A stretch of DNA of 64,000 nucleotides from Cliona cf. orientalis (GCA_963930775.1 OZ005689.1:18189775-18253774), one strand, 5' to 3'. Shown: positions 11,431-23,299, numbered from the stretch's first letter. Notes: generated from the sequence alone by a model not told the origin. Numbers and translations are program-made.

Positions 11431-14400
11431 TTGTTCTCATGATTGCATTGTCTGTAGAGCAATACTGGGTTACTATCAAATGTGGGTGTATCCATAATAA
11501 TAATAATATTATTATTATTGCTACAGTTTTCTGAAACTCAAGGTACATGTACAGGTGTATGGTCTGTTATGTGTTGTGCTGATTTCTACAGAGATTTGTG
11601 TTGGAAATTTCAGCAATTCATCCAAGTTTTGTTATTCAACATATTAACGTGAGTATACGTACCATAGTGTGATTGTGACCATAATGGAGTGCTTGCATGG
11701 TAATACTGTATCTATTCATCTTCTGCAGTGATATGGAGTCAGTTGAGAGTGCTGATGCACAAAAAGTGAGTACTTGAAAAAAATATTAGCCTCGGACCTG
11801 AGCTATTAACTTTAATTATTATTGTTTTTACACAGGATGTGTGTGTTACACAGGATATGTATATTATGGTGTCTGGTGATACACCAGAAAGGCCAGTGAT
11901 AGGCAGTATTATCAAGGTAAGGTGACAAACGCATGTTATAAGAGTTTATTTGTGGGGGGGGGGGGGGGGGTATTTTTGCAATAACGAGGTTGGGTCCTAT
12001 CTCCAAGTTAATTTCCACCAATGTTTCTGGTCCATAGGCGGATTATTACATGTATATCACCTGATGGTTCGGAGGGGAGGGGGTGTCTACTTAATTACAA
12101 TCGCCCATTGACAGTTGAATGAGCAAACCATGTAAGATAGAATTACGCTGAGAGCATGTCCGGCTTTTCCTTCCATTTCTTGATGGTTGAGGCATACACA
12201 AAAAGATTGAAACTATGTATGGAAAATGACTGTTATAAGAGTCGAAATCTGTACCAGAATATCGGATGAGAGGCAAGATCAGCACAAAGATTGTCCAGTG
12301 ATACTCTTTCTTTCTGGACTGAAGATCATAGCGATCACAGTCATCACCATAAGATTCAGCTCCTCCAAGTCAGTGGTTACACAAATTCCATGCTTGATAC
12401 GGTGGAGTGCCACCAGTGACAGACAAGAAACGCAAATTGCGTAAAAAAATACAATGTATGTTCAAGGCTGGAACAATCTTCCATCCTTTGGGAACAAGTC
12501 AGCCTTATCTTAGTGGCGAGATGGAATATTAAACTCGGCCCCTTAATTTGGATCAACCTCATAATAAATACATGTACTATACTGGGGAACTTTCTAATAA
12601 GCCGCCACAACAATGTATATAGAAAGTCACGTAACACATGCCTTCGGGCACAAATATAACCATATAGTAGGGAAAAACAACACAAAATTCTCAGTGTTGT
12701 AAGAATGTTAAAAAAGCCCCAATAATATGAGGAATCCTGGGTAGGATAAGAAGAACTGGAGAGATGTAGTTATGCATAATAATTATATACTATAAGCAGA
12801 CACACAGTGGGCGGGAATGAGACTTCCAAAGCATATACTTTACATACTACAAGACCAAGAAGTGATGACGCTTTACCATTTTGCTAAGTCTGGCTAGTGG
12901 GGAGGCCTGGTGGGTGTACACTAGACTGGGAGGCTGATACATTTCGCTTACATGACATTGTACACGTTGAAAGAAGTCTGTATGCATGCACATCACCGTA
13001 AGTTTTCTTTGCTATTTAGGATACCCCCACGTCAAATAATGATAGTCTCAATGTGACAGTGGAGGGTGATGAAGAGACTGACAGTCTCAACGTGACAGTG
13101 GAGAGTAATGATGGCTCCCTGTACATTCCAACCCCTCAAAGAAAGGTTAGAGAGAGCATACAAAATACGTCAATTATTCCATCAAATATTTGCTTCATGG
13201 ACTTGAAACAGTTGAACAAGTTCATCAAGCAAGTGAATCAAATACGTTGTTGTGCCACACCTGGTTGTAAAGGTGCATTGTGTCCCATTCATGTGAAAAG
13301 CCTTGGGCTGGGTGGTGCTCTTTCTATCACCTATGCTTGTAACGGTTGTGCTAGTCAGTGGGCATTGTTTGAAACATCGTCTAAATACGAACTTGGCTGT
13401 GCTACCGAAATTAGTATTGCTGTGCAGGTGGCTTTTATCATAGCTGGTTGCACGCATGTGACTTATTACAAGGTATTGAAGCATGCACTTGGGATTGAAG
13501 GAGTTAGTTGGCCAATGTTTGATTCGACCATCAAGAGAATGTACCCTATTGTCAAAGAGATGGTCGATATGATGTGTAGTGATGCAAAGGATGACATGCA
13601 ACGCATGGACCAACATGAACTGGGTTCATGGAGTCGTGCTATCACGTCCGCTGATGGCACGCGGATGACGCGTGGCTTTCACAGCAAAAATGCTACTTTC
13701 AGCATTCGAAACTACTACAATGGAGCTCTTTACCGCAAGCATCTCTGTCAGAAAGGCAGAGATGACATAATTGAAGAAGAGCTCTACCAGGGGACCTCCA
13801 AAGGTGCCGAAGGCTATGCCGCACGCCTTACGTTCAAAAAAGCCAAAGAAGAAGGGATGAACATTGCCATTCAGTGGCAAGATGCCGACTCGTCCTCTGC
13901 TAAGGCAGTGACAGACCACTTTCCCAATGCCAAGATCATGATCTGTGGTGGACATGCCGGTAGGGCCCACAAGAAGCAGCTGGAAAAGCTGCAGAAAATT
14001 AAATCCTTCACTGTTGATTTAATAAGAAAGTATAAAGGCACTTTTCCCTCTGTTGGCGATGTGGTCTGTCATTGCTCAAGGCATAAACAGGGATGTGGTT
14101 GTTTCTCCAAGGCATTCATTGAAAAGGCTAGAATCTACTTTTCGCTAATTTTGTCAATGAGTGAATCTGCTGAAGAGTTTGCAACCAAGATGAAAGGATT
14201 GGCCAGACATGCCCGCGACGAACACGACTGGGGGTTTGGTAGGTGTGACTTTCACCAACTTCGAGTATGCAGCTGTGGTGAGTGTGAGGATGGAGAGGAT
14301 CTGAAGTGCGAAGGAACAGACTATCACACAAGGCATGCACTGACATGTCCTTTCCACTCTCTGGCTTACGAAATTGAATGCCACGAGAGAGCAGAAATGG

Positions 14401-14468
14401 CCGAACAACTGGTTCACCCCATTCTTAAGAGGGGGCATTCCAATTGGTTGGAGGCCTCCCACAGTGTA

Positions 14469-14496
14469 TTCATTTGCTTCAGTTCATTCGCTTCAG
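14469..14496 (+). repeat. 14-bp tandem duplication that frameshifts the transposase
   Basis: Two adjacent copies, TTCATTTGCTTCAG (14469-14482) and TTCATTCGCTTCAG (14483-14496), differ at one base. Ignoring one copy joins the Glu-bearing transposase end to the downstream frame, giving FRPKHIFLERLHYVV without a gap. Confidence 0.9.
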
Positions 14497-14566
14497 ACCA
14501 AAGCACATCTTCCTCGAGAGGCTACACTATGTGGTTTCAACCGAGCTGGCTCTGCTGTAATCCAAC

Positions 14567-15733
14567 ATGACATACATGTATGAGAAGCGTGAGCCACAAT
14601 ATCCTCGGGTGGTTGAGCTGTTTGAGCGTCTGAAGCTACCTGTGTTTGATGGTGTTCAGGCTGCTCTGGAGACATTCAATCGACAGAGAAAGATGTACTT
14701 AGATCAGGAAAAGACCGATTCCTCCAAGCGGAGGCGAATACAGTTAAAAAATGAGCGAACAGTGGATGCACAGTGTCGCAAGCTGTGGTCAAAGAAGCAT
14801 GGCCATGATACCTACGGCAGTGACGACAGTGACATAGACGAAGATGAACTCAAACGAAGAGGACAGAAGAAGCGTACAACTGGAGGGACGTGCAAGTGTG
14901 GGTCCACCACTCACCTACGTACCAACCATGATGAATGTCCTTTGAACGTAAAGAATCAGAGAAGTGATGTTTCTGTGAATGACAGAGCATCTGACAATAA
15001 TGTCATTTCCTATTCTGAGGATACCCTGTCAGACGCAGAAAGCATTTCTTTGGAAAAAAGTGTGCCTACCCCAACTGGTGACACTAGTTGGTGTTTTGAA
15101 GATGACGTTATAAGTGGTATCTGCGTGTGCGGAGCGCTCGGACGAGCACACAAGAGGGATTGCCCCTCAAACTCACGAAATCGTTACGTTGGGTGCACAT
15201 TGTTTCCCAAGGCCTCTTCTGCTGACTCTGAAAAGAATGGCAAGAATGATGATTGTGTGAAATCCAAACCTCCTAAAGCAAGCAAGCCAGTCGATACGAG
15301 GTCCACTCGTCGAGAAAAGAGAGAAAAGCCAGGTGGTGAGAAGCCTCCCCCAGCGAAAAGGCCTAGGTCCAACTTCAAGATGGGTGACTGCGTGAATTTG
15401 CATGATAGCAAATTGGGAAAATGTCACCTTCCTTGCTGCGTTGTGCAAGTGTTTGGTGATCGATGCCTACTATGTTGTCACAAGGGAGTTCTCACTACTG
15501 GCTATGCAAAGGGGCAGTTGACAGCTATCAGCGGTGATCCATCCATTTCAGTAGACAACTGGCGAACTGCAGGAAGGACCTCACTACGAGATGTAGCAAA
15601 TGATTCTGTAAATCTCAAATTGTGTAACTGTGGCCTAGCCAAGACTGTTGTTGAGCATGTTGTTGACCTGACTGACGATCCCACAGCCGTGTCTTCAGCC
15701 GATGGTTCTGCAGTTGTAAGCAACACCTGGGTG
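14567..15733 (+). pseudogene. Central zinc-cluster part of the transposase polyprotein
   Basis: This open stretch follows the in-frame TAA at 14558-14560, which lies three codons before the first Met, so it is not an independent gene. The start (MTYMYEKREPQYPRVVELFE) continues the transposase C-terminal helix region. Two similar zinc-binding motifs follow: CKCGSTTHLRTNHDECPLN and CVCGALGRAHKRDCPSN. A basic segment (RREKREKPGGEKPPPAKRPR) is a likely nuclear localisation signal. The block GDCVNLHDSKLGKCHLPC, followed by a Cys-rich stretch, resembles a small beta-barrel found in the same place in related sponge proteins as I recall them. Acidic and Ser-rich linkers separate the parts. Confidence 0.65.
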
Positions 15734-15744
15734 TCCACTCCACC

Positions 15745-16460
15745 TTGCACATAGATAAGAAACGGGAAATTCTTTCATCTGATGGTTGGCTCTCAGATAC
15801 AGTCATTAGGGCCGGTCAGTTGCTCATCTTGCAGGAATTCCCAAACATAGCCGGCCTGCAAGATCCAGCAGTTCACAGGAGTCTGTCATTCCAAATCCTC
15901 AGAGAATTTGTGCAGATCATCTTTGTTGGAGGCTGTCACTGGTGTACCGTTTCCAACATTGGATGTGACGATGGAGTGGTCAATGTGTACGACAGCATGT
16001 ACTCCAGTGCTTCCAGTGGGACAGTCAAATTGATTGCCAGCCTTGTGTTTAGTCCTGCTAAACAGCTTGTAGTGAGAATGATGGATGTTGGAAGGCAGTC
16101 AAATGGTTCCGATTGTGGAGTCCTTGCCTTAGCATTTGCGTATGACATTTGCAGTGGTAATGACCCATGCAAGATCAAGTACAATCACAGGTCTATGAGG
16201 CAGCACATGGCAGAGTGCTTGGAGAAATGTCGCCTCTCTCGCTTCCCAGCGGTTGGTGAGCGCAGGACTGTTGGTGTCAGGCACACCCAGTCAGTGGACC
16301 TTTACTGCTCCTGCCGCTTGCCCGAGGAAATGGGTGATAAAATGGCTGAGTGTGATGTATGTAAAACCTGGTACCACAAACACTGCATGGACGTTCCTAA
16401 CTATGTTTTTGAAAAAAAAAAGATGTCCCCTGGAAGTGTAAATCATGTGCCGCAGTGTGA
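15745..16460 (+). pseudogene. Ulp1-like (C48) protease domain followed by a PHD finger
   Basis: The open frame at 15745 starts at TTG, so it is a continuation and not a real start; the 5-bp duplication TCCAC at 15734-15743 separates it from the upstream part. Counting from 15745, the protease has His65 in GGCHWCTVS, Asp83 in VYDSMYS, Gln118 and Cys124 in GRQSNGSDCGV: a complete SUMO-protease-type catalytic set. A PHD finger begins at Cys188 (LYCSCRLPEEMGDKMAECD, then CKTWYHKHC). Its last two Cys lie in another frame after A10 at 16412-16421 (WKCKSC, stop TGA 16458-16460). Ulp1 domains fused to Mutator-like transposases are known in other eukaryotes. The PHD finger suggests a histone-tail reader for targeting; that is inference. 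Confidence 0.8.
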
Positions 16461-16604
16461 AACTCTACCTAGTATTTTGGTATACCCAGGTGTGGCCACA
16501 TGTATTGATTACCAATCCATCCTCTCTCTCTTATATTTCTCTCTCTGGGATATGATATCACCTCTCTCTATTATATACATGTACATGCATAACTGTATAT
16601 ATCT

Positions 16605-16608
<4 letters not shown>

Positions 16609-16636
<28 letters not shown>
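16609..16636. repeat. (TC)n microsatellite
   Basis: An uninterrupted TC dinucleotide tract lies just downstream of the transposase gene. Confidence 0.95.
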
Positions 16637-16639
<3 letters not shown>

Positions 16640-17009
16640 CTCGTCTCAATGCTAGTACATGTATGTGTACATGTCTATTACCATAATAATATTATTTCTT
16701 CTCAGTGTTATTTCTCTTCATACCTGTGTTTTCTCGAGTGTTAAGGCACGTCAACTCAATAAGCCTGACGCAGGGAAGGTTTATGCAGTTGTAGGCTCTA
16801 CCTTTCTTGAATTTTGTTTTGGGGTTCCTGAATGTCAGGTCATAGGGTACAGGTACTGGTTATCAATCTTATCTGTATGCTTGTAGTGACACTGCCAAAC
16901 CAGCTGACTGATTTTTTTGCACTACCTTATAAGGAAGTACACAAATACCATGTCAGCAAACAGGGTTGTTCTCTGCTCTGCCATAATATCTAGATGTACA
17001 TGAATCTCT

Positions 17010-17533
17010 CCTCGTTGAAGTCAGTTGCCTGAAGCTCCCACCTTCAGGTGGCGTGATGAGTTGTTGATGGCTTCTGGTTTTCATATTGGAGATATGTTTC
17101 TCTCTTGTGTTCTCTATCCCAGTCTATACTACATGTATGTGATCTCAATACTTGTTTGTATTGGGCACTTGGTACAGTTGTTTGTTGCCTGTTTAAAGCT
17201 GATTATAATATTATTACAGAGTAGTATGTACAGGTATAGGTTACCGAGCAAAATTTTTTATGAGTGAAAACGTAATATCAAGTTGTATCATGTTGCTCTA
17301 AATATGATCTGGTCTACAGTACATGTACTCTATCAGTATAATATTATTATAGTGTCATGGGCACTTGCCTGGGACACTATGGTATTACCCCCGTGTGTAT
17401 AGTAAAGTAATCGGGTGGCTTGGCATTTTCTCTCTTTCTCCTCGTTGAAGTCAGCTGCCTGAAGCTCGGGTGGCATGATGAGTCGCTGATGGCTTCTAGT
17501 TTTCCCATCGGACTTATGTTTCTCTCTCTGTTC
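17010..17533 (+). repeat. Direct repeat pair of about 95 bp
   Basis: Copies at about 17010-17105 and 17441-17533 share CTCGTTGAAGTCAG, TGCCTGAAGCTC, TGATGGCTTCT and TATGTTTCTCTC in order. The surrounding 16650-18380 holds no gene I can support. Confidence 0.65.
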
Positions 17534-18397
17534 TAAAAAAATTACCAGATATCAGCATAGAGGCAATCTTAGCGATGTTGACAAACTGTACAAATCACAT
17601 CAGGTGTGCCATATGCTGTTTCAACCGTGTACTGCACATCTACATGTATATGACACGTACATGTAAGTGAATGCAAGAGCACACACTAGGCTACTAATTG
17701 TGCACACGGGGTATGTGCTTTACAGAGCTCTCATTCTCTCTTTCTCGAAAACTGGCAGTCATGTTGATGTGCTCATTGTAACATGGTGCTTGTAGTCACA
17801 CTGTCTAGGTGTAAGGGTCAAGGAATCTCCTACTAGTGTCAGCTGCTATTATGTTTAGGCCATTATCTTTACATCAATATGTATGTGCATTGTACACATT
17901 TAGCTTCCTCCATAAACCAATGCAGTGTGGCCCGGGCTCTTTATATAGTGTGTGTTTATGTCAAGCTCCTCCAGTTACAGCATGATTGAGCTGTCCATGA
18001 TAGAGCACTTGTTGCTCCTGTCAGTGGAGATATATGGCATGTACTGATACAGACTTGGTTTTCTGTGGCGTTGTTGTGTTAGTGAATGGTCTGTATTGTG
18101 CTATATCTTTCCTCTCTTCTTAGAGCTCAGTCGGGACGAATGTGAAGGCTTGTTGTGTATGTATGTAATGGCTGATTCTTGGCTGGTCAACTTTGGATGA
18201 TTCGCTAGAGAATGTTTTCCAAAGCAGCTACGAGTACACATCTGATTTGTAATGAGAGTAGGGTGGGGAGATATTTAATTTGTGTGCTTACAGTTCGATC
18301 CAGGAATCAGCCATTCCTTCTTTCTCTCCCTTGAATTTGAGCCGGGGCATTGTGTAGTAGACATAATGCCTCGAGGGTCACCTCCCTATACGAAATC

Positions 18398-18990
18398 TTA
18401 TGCATGTAACATGCATGTTACTAGCACTTACATGCATGTTGACCCAAACATGCTTGTAACATGAATGTTATATTCATATGTAGTGCATGTCAAGACAACA
18501 TGCATGTTACACTAGGGGCAAAATGTATGTTGTATGCATATCAAAATAAGGGTAGCATGCACAGCGCATGTAGCAGGAGTAACAGGCAAGTGGCATGCAT
18601 GTTTCATGTGAGTGACATGACATGTCTGATGCATGTTGAAAAAAGTATATGTGCTAAGTATATCATATAGGTATTTGTTCTGAATCTCTCGACATTTAAA
18701 TGTATGCTGACCCCATCCACATATGCGTACATGTACGTGTACACAGATGAGGAAAGCGATTTTTAACTTCTCAGTGGCCTGTTTTAATCCTTAGTTGTTT
18801 TACGCATGTTACATGCATGTCATGTAACATGCATGTAGCATGCATGGAAAACGTCCCAAATCCATGCATGTTACATGAAACATGCGTGCTACATGCATGT
18901 AGATGCAAATGGAACCTGCGTATAACATGCGCCAAGGTGAGTGCATGCCATCACCTGAAATATGCATGTAACATGCATGTTACATGTACA
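18398..18990. repeat. Array of ACATGCATGT palindromes, relic of the 1.85-kb element family
   Basis: Two clusters (18398-18650 and 18800-18990) consist of irregularly spaced palindromes such as ACATGCATGTTACATGCATG. The phrase AAACGTCCCAAATCC, next to these palindromes near 18846, also occurs in both copies of the 1.85-kb element (near 37510 inverted, and 48770). This region therefore looks like an old, diverged member. Confidence 0.6.
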
Positions 18991-19439
18991 TGCACAAGAT
19001 TTCATGTAGGGCTGTGCATCTGCCTCCGCGTGGCGTGACCTGGTTATATGTGCATAGAAATGTCTCCATAATCAGGTCCTAGTAGCTACTATATCATCCC
19101 TTCACTATAGTTCGTGGTTCTGTTATATATACATGTAACTCTGAAGCCAAAGGATGCACACCATCGCTGTCTTTTTGAGAGAGAGAGGAATATTTTGTTC
19201 ATGGGGAGCTGTTAGGTAAGGCTTTGCAAAGAGTGTAGACAGCCTTCTCTCTCCGTCTCCCTCCCCATTGACTGATGTATGTTGTTGAATTCTGACCCTA
19301 ACATCTTTTACATGTCCCCATCCTCATAGCTGACGTACCTGACATTGTACTTAGATGTAAATGTTATCCCCATGGCCAGTAGCAATTTATTTTTCTGTGG
19401 TTGTGAGGTAATTATGGTGTAATCTATGATAATGTATGA

Positions 19440-19850
19440 TGTAACCTATGGTGTAAGTACATCCCGATTCCCAATCAAAAACTTTGGCTCTTGCTATGAC
19501 GAAATTATGATGAAACCTGTGATGTAATTGCTGTGTAGACTGTTTCAGAATGTTTAGCATGCATGAAGGCTTATTGGGGCCCAGAATTCGAACCTAGCAC
19601 TAGCACTAGCATACAAAAAGATCATGGACTATCGATGATATATGGCAATTTTCTCAGTTGGGGTGAGCTCGCACTATGGGGGATTTACCTATTCAGTCTA
19701 GCATATGGCAGGTGGAAGTCATGTCCAGGTCAACCGGCTCAAGCCGCGCACCCCAATATACGCATATACGGAGCATGCGCTGTTTGTTGAGGTGTCCTAG
19801 TTCAAATTATGGCAGCATATTCATGAGGGACGAGGGATGTAGTGTATATC
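19440..19850 (+). repeat. Dispersed repeat family R3, copy 1
   Basis: The block matches 62020-62390 in the same orientation. Shared words in order include GAAATTATGATGAAACCT, CCCAGAATTCGAACCTA, GAGCTCGCACT, GGTCAACCGGCT, ACGGAGCATGCGC and ATTCATGAGGGAC. No conserved open frame. The flanking AT-rich segment with GGTTATGAGGTAATTATGG is repeated near 19390, 19870 and 45655. Confidence 0.75.
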
Positions 19851-20896
19851 CCCAATATAAATTTACTTTTCTGTGGTTATGAGGTAATTATGGTATAATT
19901 ATGAGGTAATCTATGAGGTAATTATGAGAAAAATTAGGGCCTCTATGGAGCCTTTCTGAGATTTAAAAATCAGTAAGTATATAGAGTATCTAACGAATGT
20001 ATCAAGCAAAGAATATCTTACAAGCAGACTCCATCTCTGCACATCGATACGGACAGTGTACCCACAATACTGACAACTTCTTACCACATGCACCACTACA
20101 ACTATGCAGCTACTGAGAATATGGTGAAGTATTTCATATGTACTACTATTAATTTTATGACAGAGTGTAACAGCCAAGCAGTTCGACAGAGTGCTCTTAT
20201 CCCCTTCAATTAGAAATCATCCTTCAAGTAGTCACACAACAGCTGCTCCTAGTCACAGGTACGTGGAGAGAGGGTAGCCATACTCCAATATAATTATTGC
20301 TTCACTACTTGCTTGTTCAATTATAACCGCATACAATTACACAGATAAGCAAGACATTCCACGAGCAGCCACGTGAAATTTATTTCAAGGAATATAATAT
20401 GGAATGTACACCAAATTATGGTGGCCACAGCCTACACACATACGTAACCGTGTGGCTTGAAACTCGTGAGCAAAATTGAGCATGTGCATTGATTACATCA
20501 TCATTTGTGTAGTGCCACGCCCCTAGATATACTAGATTGGGTTGCCGTTATGAATAAAAATAATGCTGTGTCTACAGTGCCGGTACCGGCACCGCAATTT
20601 AAGCGTTATAGTGCCAGTAAGTCCATATAAAATACTGTACTCTTACGTAGCCCTAGTCCCCGCCCCCTCCTGCATATGGCAATATATCCTAAGATTCTTG
20701 AGTAACAGAGCGACAGTGTGTACCAGGCCCTTTCTCCTCCCCTCAAAGGGCCTACGTACAAATCGATATGTGCTCTAGTACTGCTGCGCTCTCAACTCTC
20801 TAAGACATAGGGCTTGGTGGTGAGGCTCACCCAAAGTTTGTGTGATGAAGTAATTTCTGTTTACAAATTTGACTTTAAGCATTGATGTTAGCAGGA

Positions 20897-21010
20897 TCAG
20901 CCATGCTCCCAGATCTCATCCAGCCGGGAGGTGAGTAGCGCCACCTGCTCCAAGGCTGAGGATAGCTCTTCTCTCAGAAAAGATAGCTCCACATCCATCT
21001 CTTGAACTTG
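20897..21010 (-). CDS. Last exon of an unidentified coiled-coil protein
   Basis: On the minus strand a canonical acceptor (TTTTTTAG) is followed by 37 in-frame codons and TGA. The peptide runs QVQEMDVELSFLREELSS and ends LLTSRLDEIWEHG; Leu at heptad-like spacing suggests a coiled coil. The reading frame fits the splice acceptor in phase 0. Upstream exons, which should lie at higher coordinates, were not found. It could be a fragment of a host gene or of a mobile element. Confidence 0.4.
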   Translation of the reverse strand, partial: QVQEMDVELSFLREELSSALEQVALLTSRLDEIWEHG

Positions 21011-21059
21011 CTAAAAAATTTACGTGATTTTTCGTGGCTTGAGTAAGCATACGTGTAGT

Positions 21060-22080
21060 CTAGTTAGTACATTAGATGCATATTATTGTACCTCCCCCCC
21101 CTCTCTCTCTCTCTCTCTTTCTCTTACCCATGCATTTTCTATGTGTTGGCTGTAATATTTTCACTACAGCTATGTAGTTATGGTCACAAGGTGTGTGTGT
21201 GTGTGTATACACACCCACCCACAGCACAGTGGCCTGCCTTGTGTGCATTCTCCAACTGGTGTTTCTATGTTAGGATTTTCCCTAAGGTGAAAGAAGTGTT
21301 AGTATGTGAATATTTATGAATATTATGTATGTGCTTTTGCCCTGAGGATGACCAGAGTATCTAGTTGAAACGTCAGTTTACCGAACAGTGTTGTCCCCAA
21401 AGAATCTTCGTTTTGTTTCATGCAGATAGCAACTGAGAACGATGTCACTTCATTATGTATGTATTCCCAAAGCATGTTTGAAAGATACATGTATGACCTT
21501 TCTAATTGAATGTTGATGTTTGTTCACCCTTGCACTGTTCCAGACTAAAAGGCTATTTGCAGGCTAGTGCTTGCAAGAATGGGGATTATATTTACTTCTC
21601 TGTCTCTCAATAGGTCTCAATCCCTTTTCCTGCTGCACACATGGAATTATTGAAGTATAGAGAGAAATGGCCTGTGTGTGTGTGTATGTGAGAGCGGGGG
21701 GAGGGAGAAAGAGTTTGTGTGTGTGAATTTTATATCATTTGCTGGTATCAGTACTACCATCAAAAATATGCGTCCTTGATAAGGAGGGTGCTAAGCCAGA
21801 GAAACCCAGGCCCTCCCAGCTGTTCAGTATCTTACATCACCACCTACATAAATATATGGAGTACATTCTCACTCTCTCTCTCACAAAATACACATGCATT
21901 TTCTAGTATCTTTTCACTATAAGCTGTGTAGTTATGGTCATCCAGACAGAAACAGGTAGGTGTACGTGTGTGTGTGTGTGTGTGTGTGTGTGCCTGCCCA
22001 CTCATGAAGGTGATCCAGGTTGTGAAGATAAACCTTCTGATCCAGGGCAAAGTAATTGAATGATGCATTCGTGTACCATT
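21060..22080. other. No recognised gene; several microsatellites
   Basis: CT tracts lie near 21100 and 21870, and TG tracts near 21195 and 21966-21993. A segment CTGAGGATGACC...GAAACGTCAG at 21349-21384 recalls ribozyme-like retroelement tails but could not be folded convincingly. Confidence 0.45.
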
Positions 22081-22092
22081 TTTTTGCACACA

Positions 22093-22461
22093 CATACTTA
22101 CCAACTCTCCCAATTTGTCTGGATTATCCAGATTTTTGGCTTCCAATCCCAGGCTCCCGATTTCCACACCAAAAATCCCGAGAAATCCTCATTTGCAGTT
22201 CAGTACCCTCTTTTATTAGAGAAGCAATAAACAAATGATGTCATCTGTCATGTGACCTCCTGTTTAATACTGATTTTAGTGTGTTGGAAGCCTAGTCTTC
22301 CAAGAATAAATCAGTGGACAATAATGCATTCAAGTAACTAGATTATATTCATAGTGTTCATTTTTTGGTGATATTCGATTTGAAGTACATGGCTATCGTT
22401 GATCCAGGTAAAACACTAGTGTGAGATCCAGATATCTATAGTTGACGGGTTGGTAAGTATG
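22093..22461. mobile_element. MITE with CATACTTACCAAC termini
   Basis: The ends are inverted repeats (CATACTTACCAAC and GTTGGTAAGTATG). The flanks CACACA and CTCACA differ at one position and could be a 6-bp duplication. The termini resemble those of the element at 52066-52387 (CATAGTTGCCAAG), so the two belong to related families. Confidence 0.7.
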
Positions 22462-22729
22462 CTCACAACACTCTAACACACACATACACACAGCAGCTGC
22501 AAATATTTGCTAGGTTTTAGTAGTTAAAATGATAGGTGCATAATATAATGATTGTGTGTTCACACTACATAATAATAATATAGAGAGAGTCTATGCTATG
22601 ACTGTTATGAATTTGGGTGGAAGTGAGTGTTTGGTGTAGTCATACCTTTCTCTCATATGTGAACACATACACACACACACTTATCCCTACTATCCATGGC
22701 ACTTGTGCAATTTTTTGTGACATGTAATT

Positions 22730-22802
22730 ACAGCCAGTGCTGCTGATGAGGCCTGGTATTGGCCGAAACCTGAGGAATTACCTCAGGTCCAGCACATGCT
22801 GT
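22730..22802 (+). ncRNA. Type I hammerhead ribozyme, copy 1
   Basis: All conserved parts are present in order. Stem I outer ACAGC (22730-22734) pairs with GCTGT (22798-22802), and stem I inner GTGCTG (22737-22742) pairs with CAGCAC (22790-22795), leaving a CA/AT internal loop. The core CTGATGA is at 22743-22749. Stem II is GGCC, loop TGGTATT, GGCC (22750-22764). GAAA is at 22765-22768. Stem III is CCTGAGG, loop AATTA, CCTCAGG (22769-22787). The cleavage triplet GTC ends at 22789. Stem I is open, so it is type I. The internal loop in stem I and the stem II loop are where tertiary contacts form in active ribozymes. Self-cleavage after 22789 is predicted. No host gene or retroelement was identified around it. 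Confidence 0.93.
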
Positions 22803-23299
22803 ACTCTCTTGTAGGACCTCAAAGAGGTACAGATATGGAATCAAGCATCATGGCAATGGTATTTAGCTATAAGGCAGGCCTTTATTCTGGGGGGAGGTAT
22901 TTTCCCTCCCTATCATCAAGGACACTGTAATTATATTACGCTTTGTATTAGTTTCCCCCTCTGTGGTATTGGGTTCACTATAGACTAAAGATTCTGTACG
23001 GAATACTGCAAGGCGACTTTGAGAGCAACCATGAGTATGAGAAATCTCCAAATTGGAAGAGTCAGGTGAGAAATTGGTCAGCCTCACGCATCAACTTGGA
23101 CTCGGGGATATGTCAACTCTTGGATCACTCTCAGTTGAAAAAACACTGTTGCAGAAATAAACCCAGCCATTCCCCGGTACTATAACAATATATTGTGTTG
23201 GTGATTTATGTTTCCTGCCACATTCCGTGGGGGCAACCCACCACACTAGCTACATGTACAATTTCGACTTGACGTGCGCGCGCATGATGATAATTGATT

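Larger units (their letters stand above)
11733..16460 (+). pseudogene. Transposase-zinc cluster-Ulp1-PHD gene of a Mutator/Kolobok-like transposon, frameshifted
   Basis: Exons 11733-11765, 11836-11916 and from 13020 onward join in phase 0 with GT-AG borders and start with ATG (MESVESADAQK). Numbered from 13053, the transposase has a Cys/His cluster at 66-99, a first acidic residue in SADGTRMTRGFHS (D201), a second in QWQDADSSS (D277/D279), then CGGHAGRAH, and a Glu in RGHSNWLEASHS (E467). This order fits Mutator-like DDE transposases. The frame then breaks at a 14-bp tandem duplication (14469-14496), meets TAA at 14558, shifts again at a 5-bp duplication (15734-15743), and shifts in an A10 run at 16412-16421 inside the PHD finger. 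With these lesions ignored the gene is one continuous polyprotein-like transposase. Terminal repeats were not found. Confidence 0.78.

Noticed and set aside
18398-18990. CRISPR-like array of regular repeats
   Set aside because: Spacing is irregular, the repeats are self-palindromic and the context is eukaryotic.
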